From positions 506,549 through 528,457 of the forward strand of contig NW_014577071.1 in NCBI RefSeq assembly GCF_000485595.1: a stretch of DNA of 21,909 nt. Reading direction: 5' to 3'. The stretch comes from Priapulus caudatus. Taxonomy: Eukaryota; Priapulida; Priapulimorpha; Priapulimorphida; Priapulidae. The position numbers and the translations under genes were made by a program. Below are positions 9,305-19,640 of this stretch, piece by piece; within the stretch, counting starts at the first letter, position 1; every line of letters begins with the position of its first letter. The notes beneath the pieces were generated by a model that had not been told where the DNA came from, made no database searches, and saw only the letters and a list, made by a program, of their open reading frames with translations.

Positions 9305-11000
9305 CGAAGATAGATAGCACAATAGACAATGACAGTATTATAATATATGTACTATAATATATTATGTATTTAACGTACTTATTATATATAGATATATTAG
9401 ATATATAGCATTAATATATAGATAATTAGGATAGATAGATATAGGTAGATAAAATTAATATGACACTGTATATCGAGATAGTATACTATAATGATTAATT
9501 TGTCAGTGAAGTTCCTTTAATTAGGTATATACATTACTGTAGCATTATAGGTTAAACAAACAGCACTGCTTAGACCATGTACTAGACATGAATGCAAATT
9601 GACGCGTCTTTCGGCGAAACATTGCATACAGAAGGAAAAAAATGGTATCAGCTAAAATTTCTAATTCGTTTTATATGAGATTCCATGTCGCATTAGAAAT
9701 GCTAACGCGAAGCGTGTATAATATTCTCCCAAATTGGTGGTCCCGCAGCACAGTAAAATAACTATTATCGTATAGAAAATTGACCTAAACATTACGATAA
9801 ACAATAATAGTTTCAAAGATAAGATTTTACAAATAAAGTCAGAAATTACATATTAGCAAATTCCAGATTAACCAACTATCATCGTCGATGTTTAATTTTC
9901 AGTAGTCGGAAAATTTACGAATGCTGTATCATTAAATATCATAGATTAAATTTAGACAGAAGGCATCTCATAAACTAACAACCTTGATAATGTTCAAGGT
10001 TAAACACAATTAGTGCCGAGAAAGCAAATTATACTTCACTACTAATTATACCGTAAAATGACTGAAACAAGGATTGTAAATTAACTAATGGAGTCAATGT
10101 AATTATGATTCAAGCTCCAGTATAAATTGTGGGTCTAATAAAGTAGAATTTGCAATACGAATAAGCTTTTGGACGTGATCCATAAGTTGTTGCATCAGCA
10201 TTACAAACCATTGCCAATTAAGAATCTTTGTACCAATACAAAACAAACAGTCTTAATTGACGAAAATCATGGCTGTCTAATATTAATGTGGTTTCACTAG
10301 ACGTGCAACTATCAAAACTTGTTAATATCTCATATCTGCTGATTATACGTGATCAATCAAGATTAAAAAAACATCGTTGGCTACGTGCAGATTGCGTACA
10401 CGTAATAAGCAGGTGTATATTGTTTATGCATCAATAGCCTAATTAAAAACCTATTTATTGATAAATATTATTAGCTCGTGATTGCCCTGCTATATACATG
10501 TAGTGAGCATTAAACAATTAATGGTTTCATCGTAATTCTTGTTTCCACAGTTAAACTTCACATAGTCGACTTAAACGTGCTCAAATTACCTACGTTCTTG
10601 CCCCGAATGAATAAAGCTTATTCTCCCTTAATCTTGTTGAAACCGCTTACCTACCTAAAATCCAATCGATGTCATCGATTTGTCCCAATAGCATATTGAT
10701 CAAACCTGAAAATTTACCGATAGTTCCCGCAATGCGAATTCCGAATTTGCGAATCTTCCAAAATCCCGCAATAACCATCCCTTTTTTTCTTTTTTTTTTT
10801 TTCTTTCTGTCTTTTCTTTTTTTTTCCCTTCTTTTTGTTTTTTTTTTTTTTTTTGGTTATTTTTTTGTGGTTTTTTTTTTTGGTTTTTTTGGGGCTTTTT
10901 ATTCCGACTTCAATTTCCATACGGGACAAAACGAAATATAGGCCAATTCTCGAACATAATCATATCTGTAACATGGTACGACCAACGTGCCATAACAACA
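9255..11000 (+). repeat. Duplicated non-coding segment, copy B (indel-rich)
   Basis: Collinear with 1-1690 in the same orientation. Differences are dominated by single-base gains and losses, often in short homopolymers. One 40-base stretch near 9590-9630 differs from its partner near 340-380 by about five one-base indels. It also carries a 119-bp T-rich insertion at 10782-10900 that copy A lacks. No gene is seen. The error profile resembles uncorrected long-read sequence more than neutral divergence. Confidence 0.85.
10782..10900 (+). repeat. T-rich homopolymer insertion
   Basis: 119 bases of T runs with occasional C, then G. It sits inside copy B at the point matching about 1530-1540 in copy A, where no such tract exists. 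It could be a poly(T) microsatellite, the tail of a minus-strand retroelement, or sequencing noise. No retroelement body is visible next to it. Confidence 0.75.
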
Positions 11001-11278
11001 CACACAGCACACACGCACGTACGCATGCAGACTCGCCACACAACATACATACACACACATACAACCACAAACTCACACACACACCACCAACACCAACACA
11101 CACACACGACCACACACACACACACACCACAACCACACACAAACACCACACACCACACACACACACACACACACGACACACACACACACACCGAACACAC
11201 ACACACACACACACACACATCACACACCACAACCACAGCAACACACACACCACCACACACACACACACACATATAGAT
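11000..11278 (+). repeat. Broken (AC)n microsatellite
   Basis: AC repeats interrupted every 5-15 bases by CCA, CAA, CGA or a dropped base, ending in ATATAGATATATATAG. Copy A has only a short clean (AC)n at the matching place. The irregular breaks produce long His/Thr open frames that are not genes. Confidence 0.85.
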
Positions 11279-11834
11279 ATATATAGAATTCGAAACGCGC
11301 AGGGAAACCACTCAATTCCCATTTTCTCTTATAACGGCGTAGATATAGAGCTTAATTATTATTATTACAAAACAACTAATGTCCACCTATATCGGTGTCT
11401 TACAGACTATGGTGGTAGACTATTACCCGAAGGAAGACGTAATGCGTCACGCGGCGCAATGTTCGACACCTCTATGGCCCGAGACGGAACTGCGTCACTT
11501 TACGTATCATGGCCTCGCTTACCACAAGTGCAGCGCATGAACGGGGCCCCTTGTCCAAGAATCAACTTACGATTGGTTATGGATGAAAAAAACACCTCAC
11601 CGCTTAGTGCTTAATGTATGGCAAGTAGTTAAACCAGATGAGTTGACGTGCTGAACCTACGTCTTGTTTTGTATGTGGATTCATTAACATTGTGTGTGAT
11701 AGGTTATCTGTTTTAGTATCTGTTAGTGTTTTAGCTCCGACTTCAAATCGGTCGAGCTAAAGTTACCGCAGTCTTTCTCTTCGATGTACAATACTTTATA
11801 ACCTCACCACATACTTCACAGAACACGCACACCA
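11279..11834. other. Intronic sequence, no gene recognised
   Basis: An open frame runs through about 11300-11614 but shows no recognisable domain. Near 11731-11760, TTAGCTC...GAGCTAA forms a short hairpin. Bases 11725-11741 match 3060-3076 at nearly every position (AGTGTTTYAGCTCCGAC), which suggests a dispersed repeat fragment. Confidence 0.4.
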
Positions 11835-12030
11835 CACACCACACCACACATCACACAACACACACATCACACACACACACACACTCCACCACCACACACA
11901 CAACAACACACACACTCACACACACGCACACTTACACACACCCACAACGCACGCGCCACGCGCACGCGCACGCATACACAACACATACCATACACATACA
12001 CATACCACAGTCACATACACATACACAACA
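11820..12030 (+). repeat. Degenerate (CA)n tract
   Basis: CACA repeats with CCA, CAA, TCA and CGC interruptions, similar in style to 11000-11278. Low complexity only. Confidence 0.8.
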
Positions 12031-12079
12031 CATACACTATTACACAGTTTCCATATATTATATATGTATACATGTGTAA

Positions 12080-12195
12080 TGTGAGTGTATGGTATGCGTA
12101 TCCTAATGCGTATGCTTATGCGTATGCGTAGCGTAGCGTATGCGTATGCGTATGCGTTGCGTATGCGTATGTATATGCGTATGCGTATGTCATCG
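12080..12195 (+). repeat. GCGTAT hexanucleotide array, irregular
   Basis: About fifteen units of GCGTAT/ATGCGT, many broken by one-base losses (GCGTAGCGTAGCGTAT, GCGTTGCGTAT). The irregularities resemble those in neighbouring microsatellites. Confidence 0.8.
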
Positions 12196-12364
12196 CATAC
12201 GTGCGTGTTGTGTGGACCCACGGGACACCCATGAAGATATATGAATATATGAATGTCATATGAATGCTATAGTAGTCGTAGTATATATATATATAATACG
12301 GATACCATGAGATGTTAAAAGATTGAATCACCACACACTATGATTATATATATATATCTATATA

Positions 12365-12409
12365 ATATCAAGAGTAATAATGGAATTTTCTATTATGGAC
12401 TTTTGATAA
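12365..12409. repeat. Degraded hairpin element (family member, weak)
   Basis: TATCAAGAGTAATAATGGA on the left pairs imperfectly with TATTATGGACTTTTGATA on the right. The start TATCAAGAG links it to the other hairpins, but pairing is weaker. Confidence 0.35.
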
Positions 12410-12460
12410 TAGTTGATATATATGAAATTCAATGCGCCCAAGCACGCACACACGAGTATC

Positions 12461-12554
12461 CATATCAGGAGTGTATAATAATAGATCTATAGATTATATA
12501 AATAGAAATAGAATAGATAATAGAATATATTATTACACATTCCTGTTCATATGA
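12461..12554. repeat. Degraded hairpin element (family member 3)
   Basis: Left CATATCAGGAGTGTATAATA and right TATTACACATTCCTGTTCAT pair with a few gaps around a loop of AATAGA/ATAGAA words. It shares TATCAGGAGTG with the better-preserved copy 400 bp downstream. Confidence 0.5.
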
Positions 12555-12856
12555 CATCAATAGGCCTATGATGTACCTATACCGATCTTTGTAAAAGCAT
12601 TACCGTTTTGTCCGTCGTCTCATGCGTAAGGGTATCGCGTGCGGCATTAACATTAAGCTTCACATTAAGATATCACATTTATTTTCGAAGTTTGGTGTTC
12701 AATCATCATACGCCCGAGTGGCGTAAAAGTCTATCATGATTAAATTGTTTTAATAGTTTTATAACGGCGCGCGACAAAGAGGAATGCGTTTCAGTGAAAA
12801 AAGGAATATAGGAATATAGGATAATTGCTATTATGCATAAATTTATACTGCTATAT

Positions 12857-12926
12857 TATCAGGAGTGAATAATAATAGATTATTATAATAGATATAATAA
12901 TAGACTATTATTATTCACTCCCGATA
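12857..12926. repeat. Short hairpin element (family member 4)
   Basis: The 22-base arms at 12857-12878 and 12905-12926 match at 21 of 22 positions as reverse complements (TATCAGGAGTGAATAATA at the left end). They enclose a 26-base loop of AT-rich ATTATA/AATAGA words. This is the best-preserved long-armed member of the family in the window. Confidence 0.75.
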
Positions 12927-12934
12927 TTATCATA

Positions 12935-13749
12935 CAACTACAAAAATATCTACGGCCATACTCGGGGACCTGGGAGATAGGTTGGTACCGCTTATCAATG
13001 TTTCCCCCATACATGAGTAGGTTGAATACAGAACTATACGAGAATATCAAGATAGAACTTCCAGCTCTAGTAAATAATATTAGCACTGCATATTGAAATC
13101 GGATATTTAAAAATATTACTGTATCTGCAGATATCTAGCACTCGTAACTCAACATTTGCGGTTTTGTCTGGATAGAAACTGCGGATGTGTGCTTGGCGCG
13201 TGCCAAAGTTATTTTACAAGACCGACAAAATATGAAGGATGATAGCATACTCTGACCATGAAAGATGAACAATATCAAGAATATAAATTTTCACATACAA
13301 ATATAATTTTTTTATAATTGACAAACGCGTATTAATAATGTGAGTTACTAACTTTTAGTCAATAATAGTATATTATAGTAGCCGAATATTCGGCCAAACC
13401 ATGCGAATATATAGCAACAGGGACAAGTACAATATTGTACCACCCTATTTACTATAATTCTGCATGTGTTCAGCCTTGAAAATGCCACTGCAAACCAATA
13501 TTTGATGAAGTACATGGCAGCCGGGTAACCGAAATTAGTCAAGCTATTCAGAAAATGAAATAAGCATCACGGTTACGCAGTGTTTGTCGTTAGACACGAT
13601 GTAGATGCCCACATAACTACGGGTAGTACCTCGGAACGTATTCTTTTACACACCGTGTAGTGCATACGTGGAATGCGCTATTGTAGAATCGGCGGAAATA
13701 ACCACGTTGAACAGATAAGTAGAATACAGACAAGTACAAAATGGCGTCA
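12935..13749. other. Intronic sequence, no gene recognised
   Basis: Unique-looking AT-rich sequence. Short open frames on the minus strand show no recognisable domain. No splice-bounded conserved exon was found. Confidence 0.45.
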
Positions 13750-14765
13750 TTGCTGCCTCAAGCGGAAAATTCGCGCGAGTGTAGCGAGTGTACGAGTACC
13801 GCGGCCCTCGGCATCCGGGCGAGTCCTTCATGCGTGTGTTGGTGCGCTGTGTGCTCGTGTGATTTGCTGTGTGCGCGTGTGTCCGCCTACCGGTTTTTCC
13901 CTCCGCCTGTGTGTGGTTGCGCCCGCCAGGCCGGGTGCGCCCTCCTGCATTACCGTGCTGCTGCCTCGGCCGCCCGGTTTTCTGTCGCGCATGTGCTGTG
14001 TGTGGTGTGTGCCCGTGTACCGAGTGTGTTGTGTTACGTGTGTCTGGTGTGTGTTTGACGCCTCGTGTACATGTGTGTACGTGGTGTGTGTTGTGGTGCC
14101 GTTGTCGGGTGTGTGCTGCGCCTCCGCGTACCGCTCTCGCGCTCGTACCACGCGCTGTGTGTCGTGCTTGCCATGTCGCTGATTGTTGTACGTGTGTATG
14201 TACGTTGTGTGTGATGTGTCGCACCCGCGGTCCCAGGTGTGTCGGTGTGTGGGTGCTTGTGTCGTGCCATCCCTCTGCCGCCCAACTTCCATCCGCCACA
14301 GTGGGCAGCTTCCGCCCACCCTCATTCCTCCTGCCCCACCCTCGCCCCGGTGTCGTGTCCTGCGATCCGTCCCCCCCCCTCAGTTTGCCCCTCTTTCGCC
14401 CGCCATCCCCCCCGACCCGTTCTTCTCCCCTCTCCTCTCATTACCCTCGCCCCGCCTCCCTCCTCGCCGCCTGGTGGGAGGTGGCGCTGCGGCGTCCGTA
14501 CCCATCCGGGTGTGTGTGTGTGTGTTGGGCGCGCTGGGTGTGTGTGTTGTGCTGGGCGCGAGATCGCCCGCTGTGTACCGAGAGTGGTGTGTGTTGTGTG
14601 TGTGTGTGTGTGTGTGTGTGTGAGTGTACGCAGTGTGCCTCGCCCGCCGGACCGCGCTCGCCGCTGTGTGTGTTAGGTGCGGCTGCGTTGTGCGCCTCCT
14701 TGTGTGTAGTGCTTGGGAGCTCGTGTGCGTGCGGTGCGTATGTATGTGTGTGTGCGTGTGTAGAT
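13750..14765. other. GT/C-rich low-complexity kilobase of unusual composition
   Basis: A region of TGTGTG, GTGTGTG, CGCCCGC and C-homopolymer runs, far more GC-rich than both flanks. The first part is GTG/CGTGTG-like, the middle (about 14275-14470) is C-rich on the + strand, and the end returns to (GT)n near 14513-14622. Stop codons are rare on both strands, giving frames of 140-300 codons that are Cys/Val- or His/Thr-rich and not protein-like. It could be a real minisatellite or a stretch of poor consensus. Confidence 0.6.
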
Positions 14766-15460
14766 TCGCTAACAGCTCCGAACCACCATATTTGGTAAAT
14801 AATAAACGCAACTGCGACGTACTCTCTACGGTGCACTGATAAACTAAACGATAATTATATATTAGGCATTATATTCAGTATATAATTCTGTTATACTATA
14901 TTTTATTATTCCATATTCACATTCTTATATGTATACTATCTAGGTTACTAGTATATATACTTAGTATTATTATAACGAATATTACAGTTAAGGATATGTT
15001 AGGGTTGGGAGGTGATTTTCGGTCGGAAATGTTCCAATACGCCACCTTTATTTGAGAGATCGGCACTGCAGTGGGCAGCTATGTATACGTAGAAATTATT
15101 GTTTATGTAGCTCCCTGCTTAATCAATCCCCGCATTAGTCACATTCTTAAGCACAGACGTACAATCACTGGAAATATAGAAAGTGCTAATTCTCCATTGC
15201 TAGAAATGCTGAAGTTGGCTGAATTTTCACTCGTTATTTTCTCGAACTCACAACTCAATCCAAAATTTTATTGTCACGTTTCATGCTACACATATCAAGG
15301 AAAATCTCCTGGAATTTTGTTTAAATAATCTCTTTTATAAAGTTCTGCTCTTTGTTTACGAAATTTGTGGCGTTTTGAAAATCACTACAATTTTCGTACC
15401 ATGTTTTTCAACTTTCATTTCTCTAATGAAAGCATTTAATAAAAATTAGGGACCCTTTCG
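14766..15460. other. AT-rich intronic sequence, no gene recognised
   Basis: AT-rich, with an open frame at 15071-15328 that shows no conserved domain. The word GCAGTGGGCAGCT near 15068 also occurs nearly intact near 14298. Confidence 0.4.
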
Positions 15461-15466
15461 TTAGCT

Positions 15467-16090
15467 CATCTGACATAGTCAGATGCGAGTTGTAGAATCG
15501 CATGATCGTCGTCCGTCGCCTCGCGTCCGTCCGTCGTCGTTCGTCGTACAAACACAGTTTGGCACAAATCAAACGGCTCGAGTCGGTCACGATATTCGGA
15601 CGTGGGGGTGTAATCCGAAAACAACGAGTTTGGGATGTCGAAGCTGCGTGGGTCACGCCGCTCCGGATCAACAGGTTCAAGGAGCTGCTAAAGGAAGGGG
15701 GAACATTCACCTCCTTCAACTTAAAGGTTATATTAGGGAGGATGCAGAATTGGGCACAAATCTAACGGCTCGACCTAGGACTCGTGATGAAGTGCGGTTG
15801 TATGGCATCATGGGTAGGGGGAAAGCCATCACTGTGCTGAAATTGGGGTTCAGCCAGGTCAAGGTCAATCGGGGCACAGGGCAGATTTTTAGACATTCTA
15901 TCTTGAGGAATGTTCTGCGAGCGACTTTTGAAAACTTTTTTGTTTCGAGCGGGTGACCGTATCATGGTTGTGTATGGCTTCTGATTGAAAGTGACATGAC
16001 AATCGCTTTCCACTGACTCCACCGTGCCGACGAGAGTAGTAAGTGTTTCTGATAACCTTTTGACCCTCAAGGAGGGAGGGTAACACATGG
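15467..16090. repeat. Possible transposon-derived or dispersed repeat block
   Basis: It begins with a 19-base palindrome-like CATCTGACATAGTCAGATG (about 15468-15486), followed by CGTCCGTCG repeats. GGCACAAATCAAACGGCTCG at 15561-15580 recurs with one change at 15753-15772 in the same orientation, 192 bp apart. Open frames exist on both strands (15483-15956 on +, 15762-16088 on -) but neither has a recognisable domain. The composition differs from the AT-rich flanks, so I suspect a repeat element. No termini were found. Confidence 0.35.
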
Positions 16091-16134
16091 ATATTGTTAC
16101 TGAGTTAACAAGTGGAGGTTCGACTGCTTTTGCG

Positions 16135-16270
16135 TATTAGAGGCCTCCTCGTCCCCGCACGCCGCTCCCCGACAGGCCCGCCGGCGCGGCCAGGTCTGCC
16201 CTGCCCCTGTCCCCACCCCGTCCCTGGTGCGCGGCGTGTCCCACCCCTCGCGCGACGCGTCCAGTCGCGA
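16135..16270. other. GC-rich C-run island in AT-rich intron
   Basis: About 135 bases dominated by CCCC, GCGCG and CCCGTCCC words, close in character to the C-rich middle of 13750-14765. No CpG-island promoter features beyond composition were recognised, and no coding exon. Confidence 0.45.
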
Positions 16271-17440
16271 GGTATGGTGTCTAGGGATGATGTGTACGCG
16301 AACTGGTGTGCTGCCATATCTGCCTAACAGAATGTCGGTACTACGGCGGAAGACTGAATGTTTACGTTTCATAATCGTCAGCAACAGACCTCAGATGAGC
16401 ACCAGACGCTCTGCGGCTTCTTGTTTCAGTTCATATTGATGAACAAGCTTATGTGGTAAAAGGTTACGGGTTCACTGCTTCGGGTTTTTTTCTGGAGGGG
16501 GGCGGAGAAAATTAAGAAAAAAGACGACATGTTTTTGGTATAGGCACTTCACGAATTTTGCGGTCACTTAGATTAGGATGATTTTTTTCTTTATCGGAGA
16601 GGCCCGGTAGAGATGACGCATCTCTCTTAGTAGGATATGTTGTGAATTAAAGTTTCGATGAGCAGTTATTGTTGCAATGCGGCGTTTACAGTGTTAGCGC
16701 CGTCCGGTAACCTGAACATATCCCTTGTTTAACGCAGGCGTGTGGCAAATTGGCCGAATGTTCGCTGGCGCGAGGTAATCAGCATGAGGTTAGGCGAAAC
16801 AGTTGTAGAACAACGTTGTGGGGTCGGCATACACAGCGGTCCACTTATAGCAACTAATATGTATATAATATATTACATATAGTATATATATAAGTAGAAG
16901 TCACAACACGACACCGTGTAGAGAAGTTTATATAGTTGCATTTTGATGGGAGTCTATAACGCGTGTATTTTGTTGATTATTTTGATTCCTTTTCAAATCG
17001 TCTGCTGGCCGTATGAAGAGGATGTAATATGTCGAAAGCTTGTCAATTAAAACTTTAGAACAGCCTGCTATCTTTATGACGTTTGCGTGATGTTTCTATT
17101 ATAGTATATATACTATTACGCTATGATATATGATATCATAATCATAGAGAAATTTCTTTTGGAACTAGCTCTCGCTCTCTCGCTACAACTATTATAACAT
17201 ATGCTGCAAACATAATTAACCTAGCTGTGTAGCATAATAGTGCGTTTTTACGTCGATTCAAACTAATATCAACTAGAATATAAGAGTCGATTTTCACAGT
17301 CGCCATCTCCTAGAATTTGGAGGGTATTACTTTATTCAAACTGACATTAACTATAAATTAAACATACGTGTTGTCCTGTTTCGCAAACGATCAGTTCTTA
17401 AGTAATTATATACTGCACGAAGGCTAAGCTGTCGTTTATA
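16271..17440. other. Intronic sequence, no gene recognised
   Basis: Unique-looking sequence with TA-rich patches (16856-16895, 17100-17150). No conserved exon, RNA gene or clear repeat was found by eye. Confidence 0.45.
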
Positions 17441-17447
17441 AAAGCGC

Positions 17448-17545
17448 ATTTACAAAATCTACAAGCACACGATTACGAAATTCACAAATTTACAATTACA
17501 CATTTATAAGAATTTACAAATGTACAAACACACATAATTTACAAA
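17448..17545 (+). repeat. Cryptic TTTACAAA repeat before the C-finger exon
   Basis: The word TTTACAA or a one-base variant (TCTACAAG, TTCACAAA, TGTACAAA) recurs about eight times in 100 bases, ending some 20 bases before the acceptor at 17567. It is a loose tandem repeat and may contribute branch-point-like A-rich sites. Confidence 0.5.
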
Positions 17546-17549
17546 GTAA

Positions 17550-17735
<186 letters not shown>

Positions 17736-17988
17736 TAATCGTGTGGCTCTGTGTAATTATGATATTTGTAACTTCAATTAGACGTAGACACAGCACGTGG
17801 CATATAGAAACGTACACACTTCAAAAAACCCGAAGAATAGCAGTAAACACTAAACAGAGGTGGCCAGGTGTCAGAGGGGCTTCTTTTGTGATTATATTCG
17901 CCTTGATTAAAATAGAAATAATACCTCAACCTATCCTATATGTTCGCAATTCACGATGTAACACAAATGTATCGGATACATGTTTTAG

Positions 17989-18130
17989 ATTGCAAGGCCT
18001 TTAGCAATGAAGAAAGAAGGCATTCAGACACGCAAAAGAAAGCCAAAGACTGCCAACAAGAAAACCGCCAACAGCAATGCTGAAAGCACGAAGTCTCTTG
18101 TCATGTCTAATACAAGCACAATCCAAGAAG
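17989..18130 (+). CDS. gata123: GATA factor exon: basic tail after the C-finger
   Basis: The acceptor TGTTTTAG ends at 17988 and the donor GTGAGC starts at 18131. The exon has 47 codons plus one base (phase 0 in, phase 1 out). It reads IARPLAMKKEGIQTRKRKPK, then a Lys/Asn/Ser/Thr-rich stretch (TANKKTANSNAESTKS). This is the conserved basic extension that contacts DNA and contains nuclear-localisation-type clusters. Drosophila and vertebrate GATA factors read V/I-N-R-P-L/M here; this sequence has Ala in place of the Asn. The frame fixes this reading, since no other AG gives the correct phase. Confidence 0.95.
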
Positions 18131-18385
18131 GTGAGCGAGCATCGACACCATATCGAGTTATTATTTCAATGTAAGCCTAGTCGTTGAGGACAGATTTACT
18201 TGATGTCTTCATACTTGCACCCTATCTGCGCATATATGACACGTGGATTATTTGAAGAACTCATACGACATAAATTTATTTAGAATAGTAGAATAATATA
18301 AATATTCTAATTAAAAAAAACAATGACCTTTCCATTTTGTTGATAGCGTTATCATTTAATTTGTTACTTTGCTGTCGTCTAATAG

Positions 18386-18466
18386 ATATAAAACCAGTGA
18401 TGACGCAATCGGAATCTTTTGGGCCCCCACCGCTGCCACCCCCTCCACACATCTCCAGCCTTATAG
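18386..18466 (+). CDS. gata123: GATA factor exon: short proline-rich segment
   Basis: The 81-base exon runs between acceptor TCTAATAG and donor GTATGT, in phase 1 on both sides, so it can be skipped without a frame change. With the split first codon it reads DIKPVMTQSESFG, then PPPLPPPPP, then HISSLI. The HISSLI end loosely recalls the HMSSLSH segment of vertebrate GATA3. It and the next exon both start with DIKP from the same split codon (G/AT), so a direct join from the basic-tail exon to the next exon would also read D-I-K-P. It may be an alternatively spliced cassette. Confidence 0.8.
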
Positions 18467-18575
18467 GTATGTACTTTAGAATGAAGTTCTATAATATCAG
18501 TCGTGAATAATGATATGACAACATATCAAGAGCGTATTAAGTATATACTAATCCATAAACATATACTCTATCTCG

Positions 18576-18578
<3 letters not shown>

Positions 18579-18639
<61 letters not shown>

Positions 18640-18675
18640 TTCTCTCTTTCTCTCTCTCTCAATCTCTCTCTCTCT
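18579..18675 (+). repeat. (CT)n pyrimidine tract in last intron
   Basis: About 97 bases of CT with TTT and AAT interruptions, ending 55 bases before the acceptor of the last coding exon. It extends the normal pyrimidine tract and could affect use of that acceptor. Confidence 0.9.
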
Positions 18676-18730
18676 GCGTTTCTCTTCAGAACTAAGAATG
18701 TTATTAATTACTTACAATAATTACTTACAG

Positions 18731-19011
18731 ATATCAAGCCAATGTACAGCCAAAAAGCACTGGACGTACACAATAATCCGTACGCCCATGCTCTGAGCAC
18801 GTCTCACATTGGCCTTGCATCGACGCGGGGCATGGCCATTCCTGGTAACATGGATCATTCACTGCATCATGGATCCGCGGAGTCTGTCCCTGTGATAAAC
18901 CCATCGAGCTTGCACTCGCCCGTGACAAATGTCTATTCTAATGCAACATCTTCCTCTCCTAATCAAGCAAGCATGGACGACATGGGCCGACCTAAAACCA
19001 CCACGTCGTAG
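18731..19011 (+). CDS. gata123: GATA factor last coding exon with stop
   Basis: The exon starts after acceptor TTACTTACAG (phase 1 in) and stops at TAG 19009-19011, giving 92 residues after the split codon is completed. It reads DIKPMYSQKALDVHN at the start and ends MDDMGRPKTTTS. It is rich in His, Ser and Asn with no folded domain visible, as usual for the divergent C-terminal region of GATA factors. It lacks the PSSMVTAMG ending of vertebrate GATA2/3. The frame continues cleanly from the previous exon or, if that is skipped, from the basic-tail exon. Confidence 0.9.
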
Positions 19012-19640
19012 TGCAATCGGCGTGTTGTTAAAATCGCAGAGAACGCTTGAATTTGGCATACCCACCGCAGTTCTTTTTTACGCCCATCTGTTTCTTAAGT
19101 TTATTCAGAGTTTAAAACGTTGTAAAGTGTAGTTGAATATAGACTGATGATTTTTTGTAAGTAATGTAGCAAAAGCAGAAATGTTGGGTGATATGCTAAT
19201 TTAGTGTTAATGACTCGTCCCATTAGATACGACAAATAAGACACTTCTTGAATATGGTATAGCAATTTCTATGATTACGTCACTTTTGCTATTGTATGTT
19301 TGGCGTCTTGTACCTCTCGGGTATTACTATGCTATAAGAAGTGATCCCTAGCAAAAAATCATTATATATCAGACAGTATTAGTTATATACGTCACTATGT
19401 GTGTGTGTGTTGTTTTCCTATCTATCTATTCAGACTATAGCATTGCCGCAATACTGAAAATTATCGGAAACCCGAGTGCGATCCACGAAGATACTATAGT
19501 AATCTAAGTTGCACGATAGTGAAGATGACGAAATGAATGCTCCTCGCGGACTCGCTCTGTTCGGTGGACGTGTGACAGCATAGTGGCGTGGTAGCACCAT
19601 GCAAAATATGTCACCGTCGAATAAAGTTAAACCAGTGGTT
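19012..19640 (+). other. Probable 3' UTR of the GATA gene with poly(A) signal
   Basis: The first AATAAA after the stop is at 19620-19625, about 610 bases downstream, followed by GTTGATCGTAATAG-type GT-rich sequence. The UTR end is inferred, and other sites further down are possible. A short (GT)n lies near 19397-19410. Confidence 0.5.

Noticed and set aside
10835-11614. 259-codon open frame through T-rich, AC-rich and unique sequence
   Set aside because: Most of it is microsatellite translation (Phe then His/Thr), and the remaining 100 or so residues match no family I know.
13768-13830. A frame reading RECSECTSTAALGIR that recalls the GATA N-finger RECVNCGATSTPLWRR
   Set aside because: Only REC-x2-C and a TST match. 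The second zinc pair CNAC and LWRR are absent, the following sequence is GT-rich low complexity, and spacing is wrong. Likely chance, although it lies in the interval where the exon should be, so a read-level check is worthwhile.
14998-15010. TTAGGGTTGGG resembling telomere repeat
   Set aside because: Only one unit with no tandem array, so chance.
15483-16088. Open frames of 157 codons (+) and 108 codons (-) as genes
   Set aside because: They overlap on opposite strands, lack any known domain and lie in a repeat-like block with internal direct repeats.
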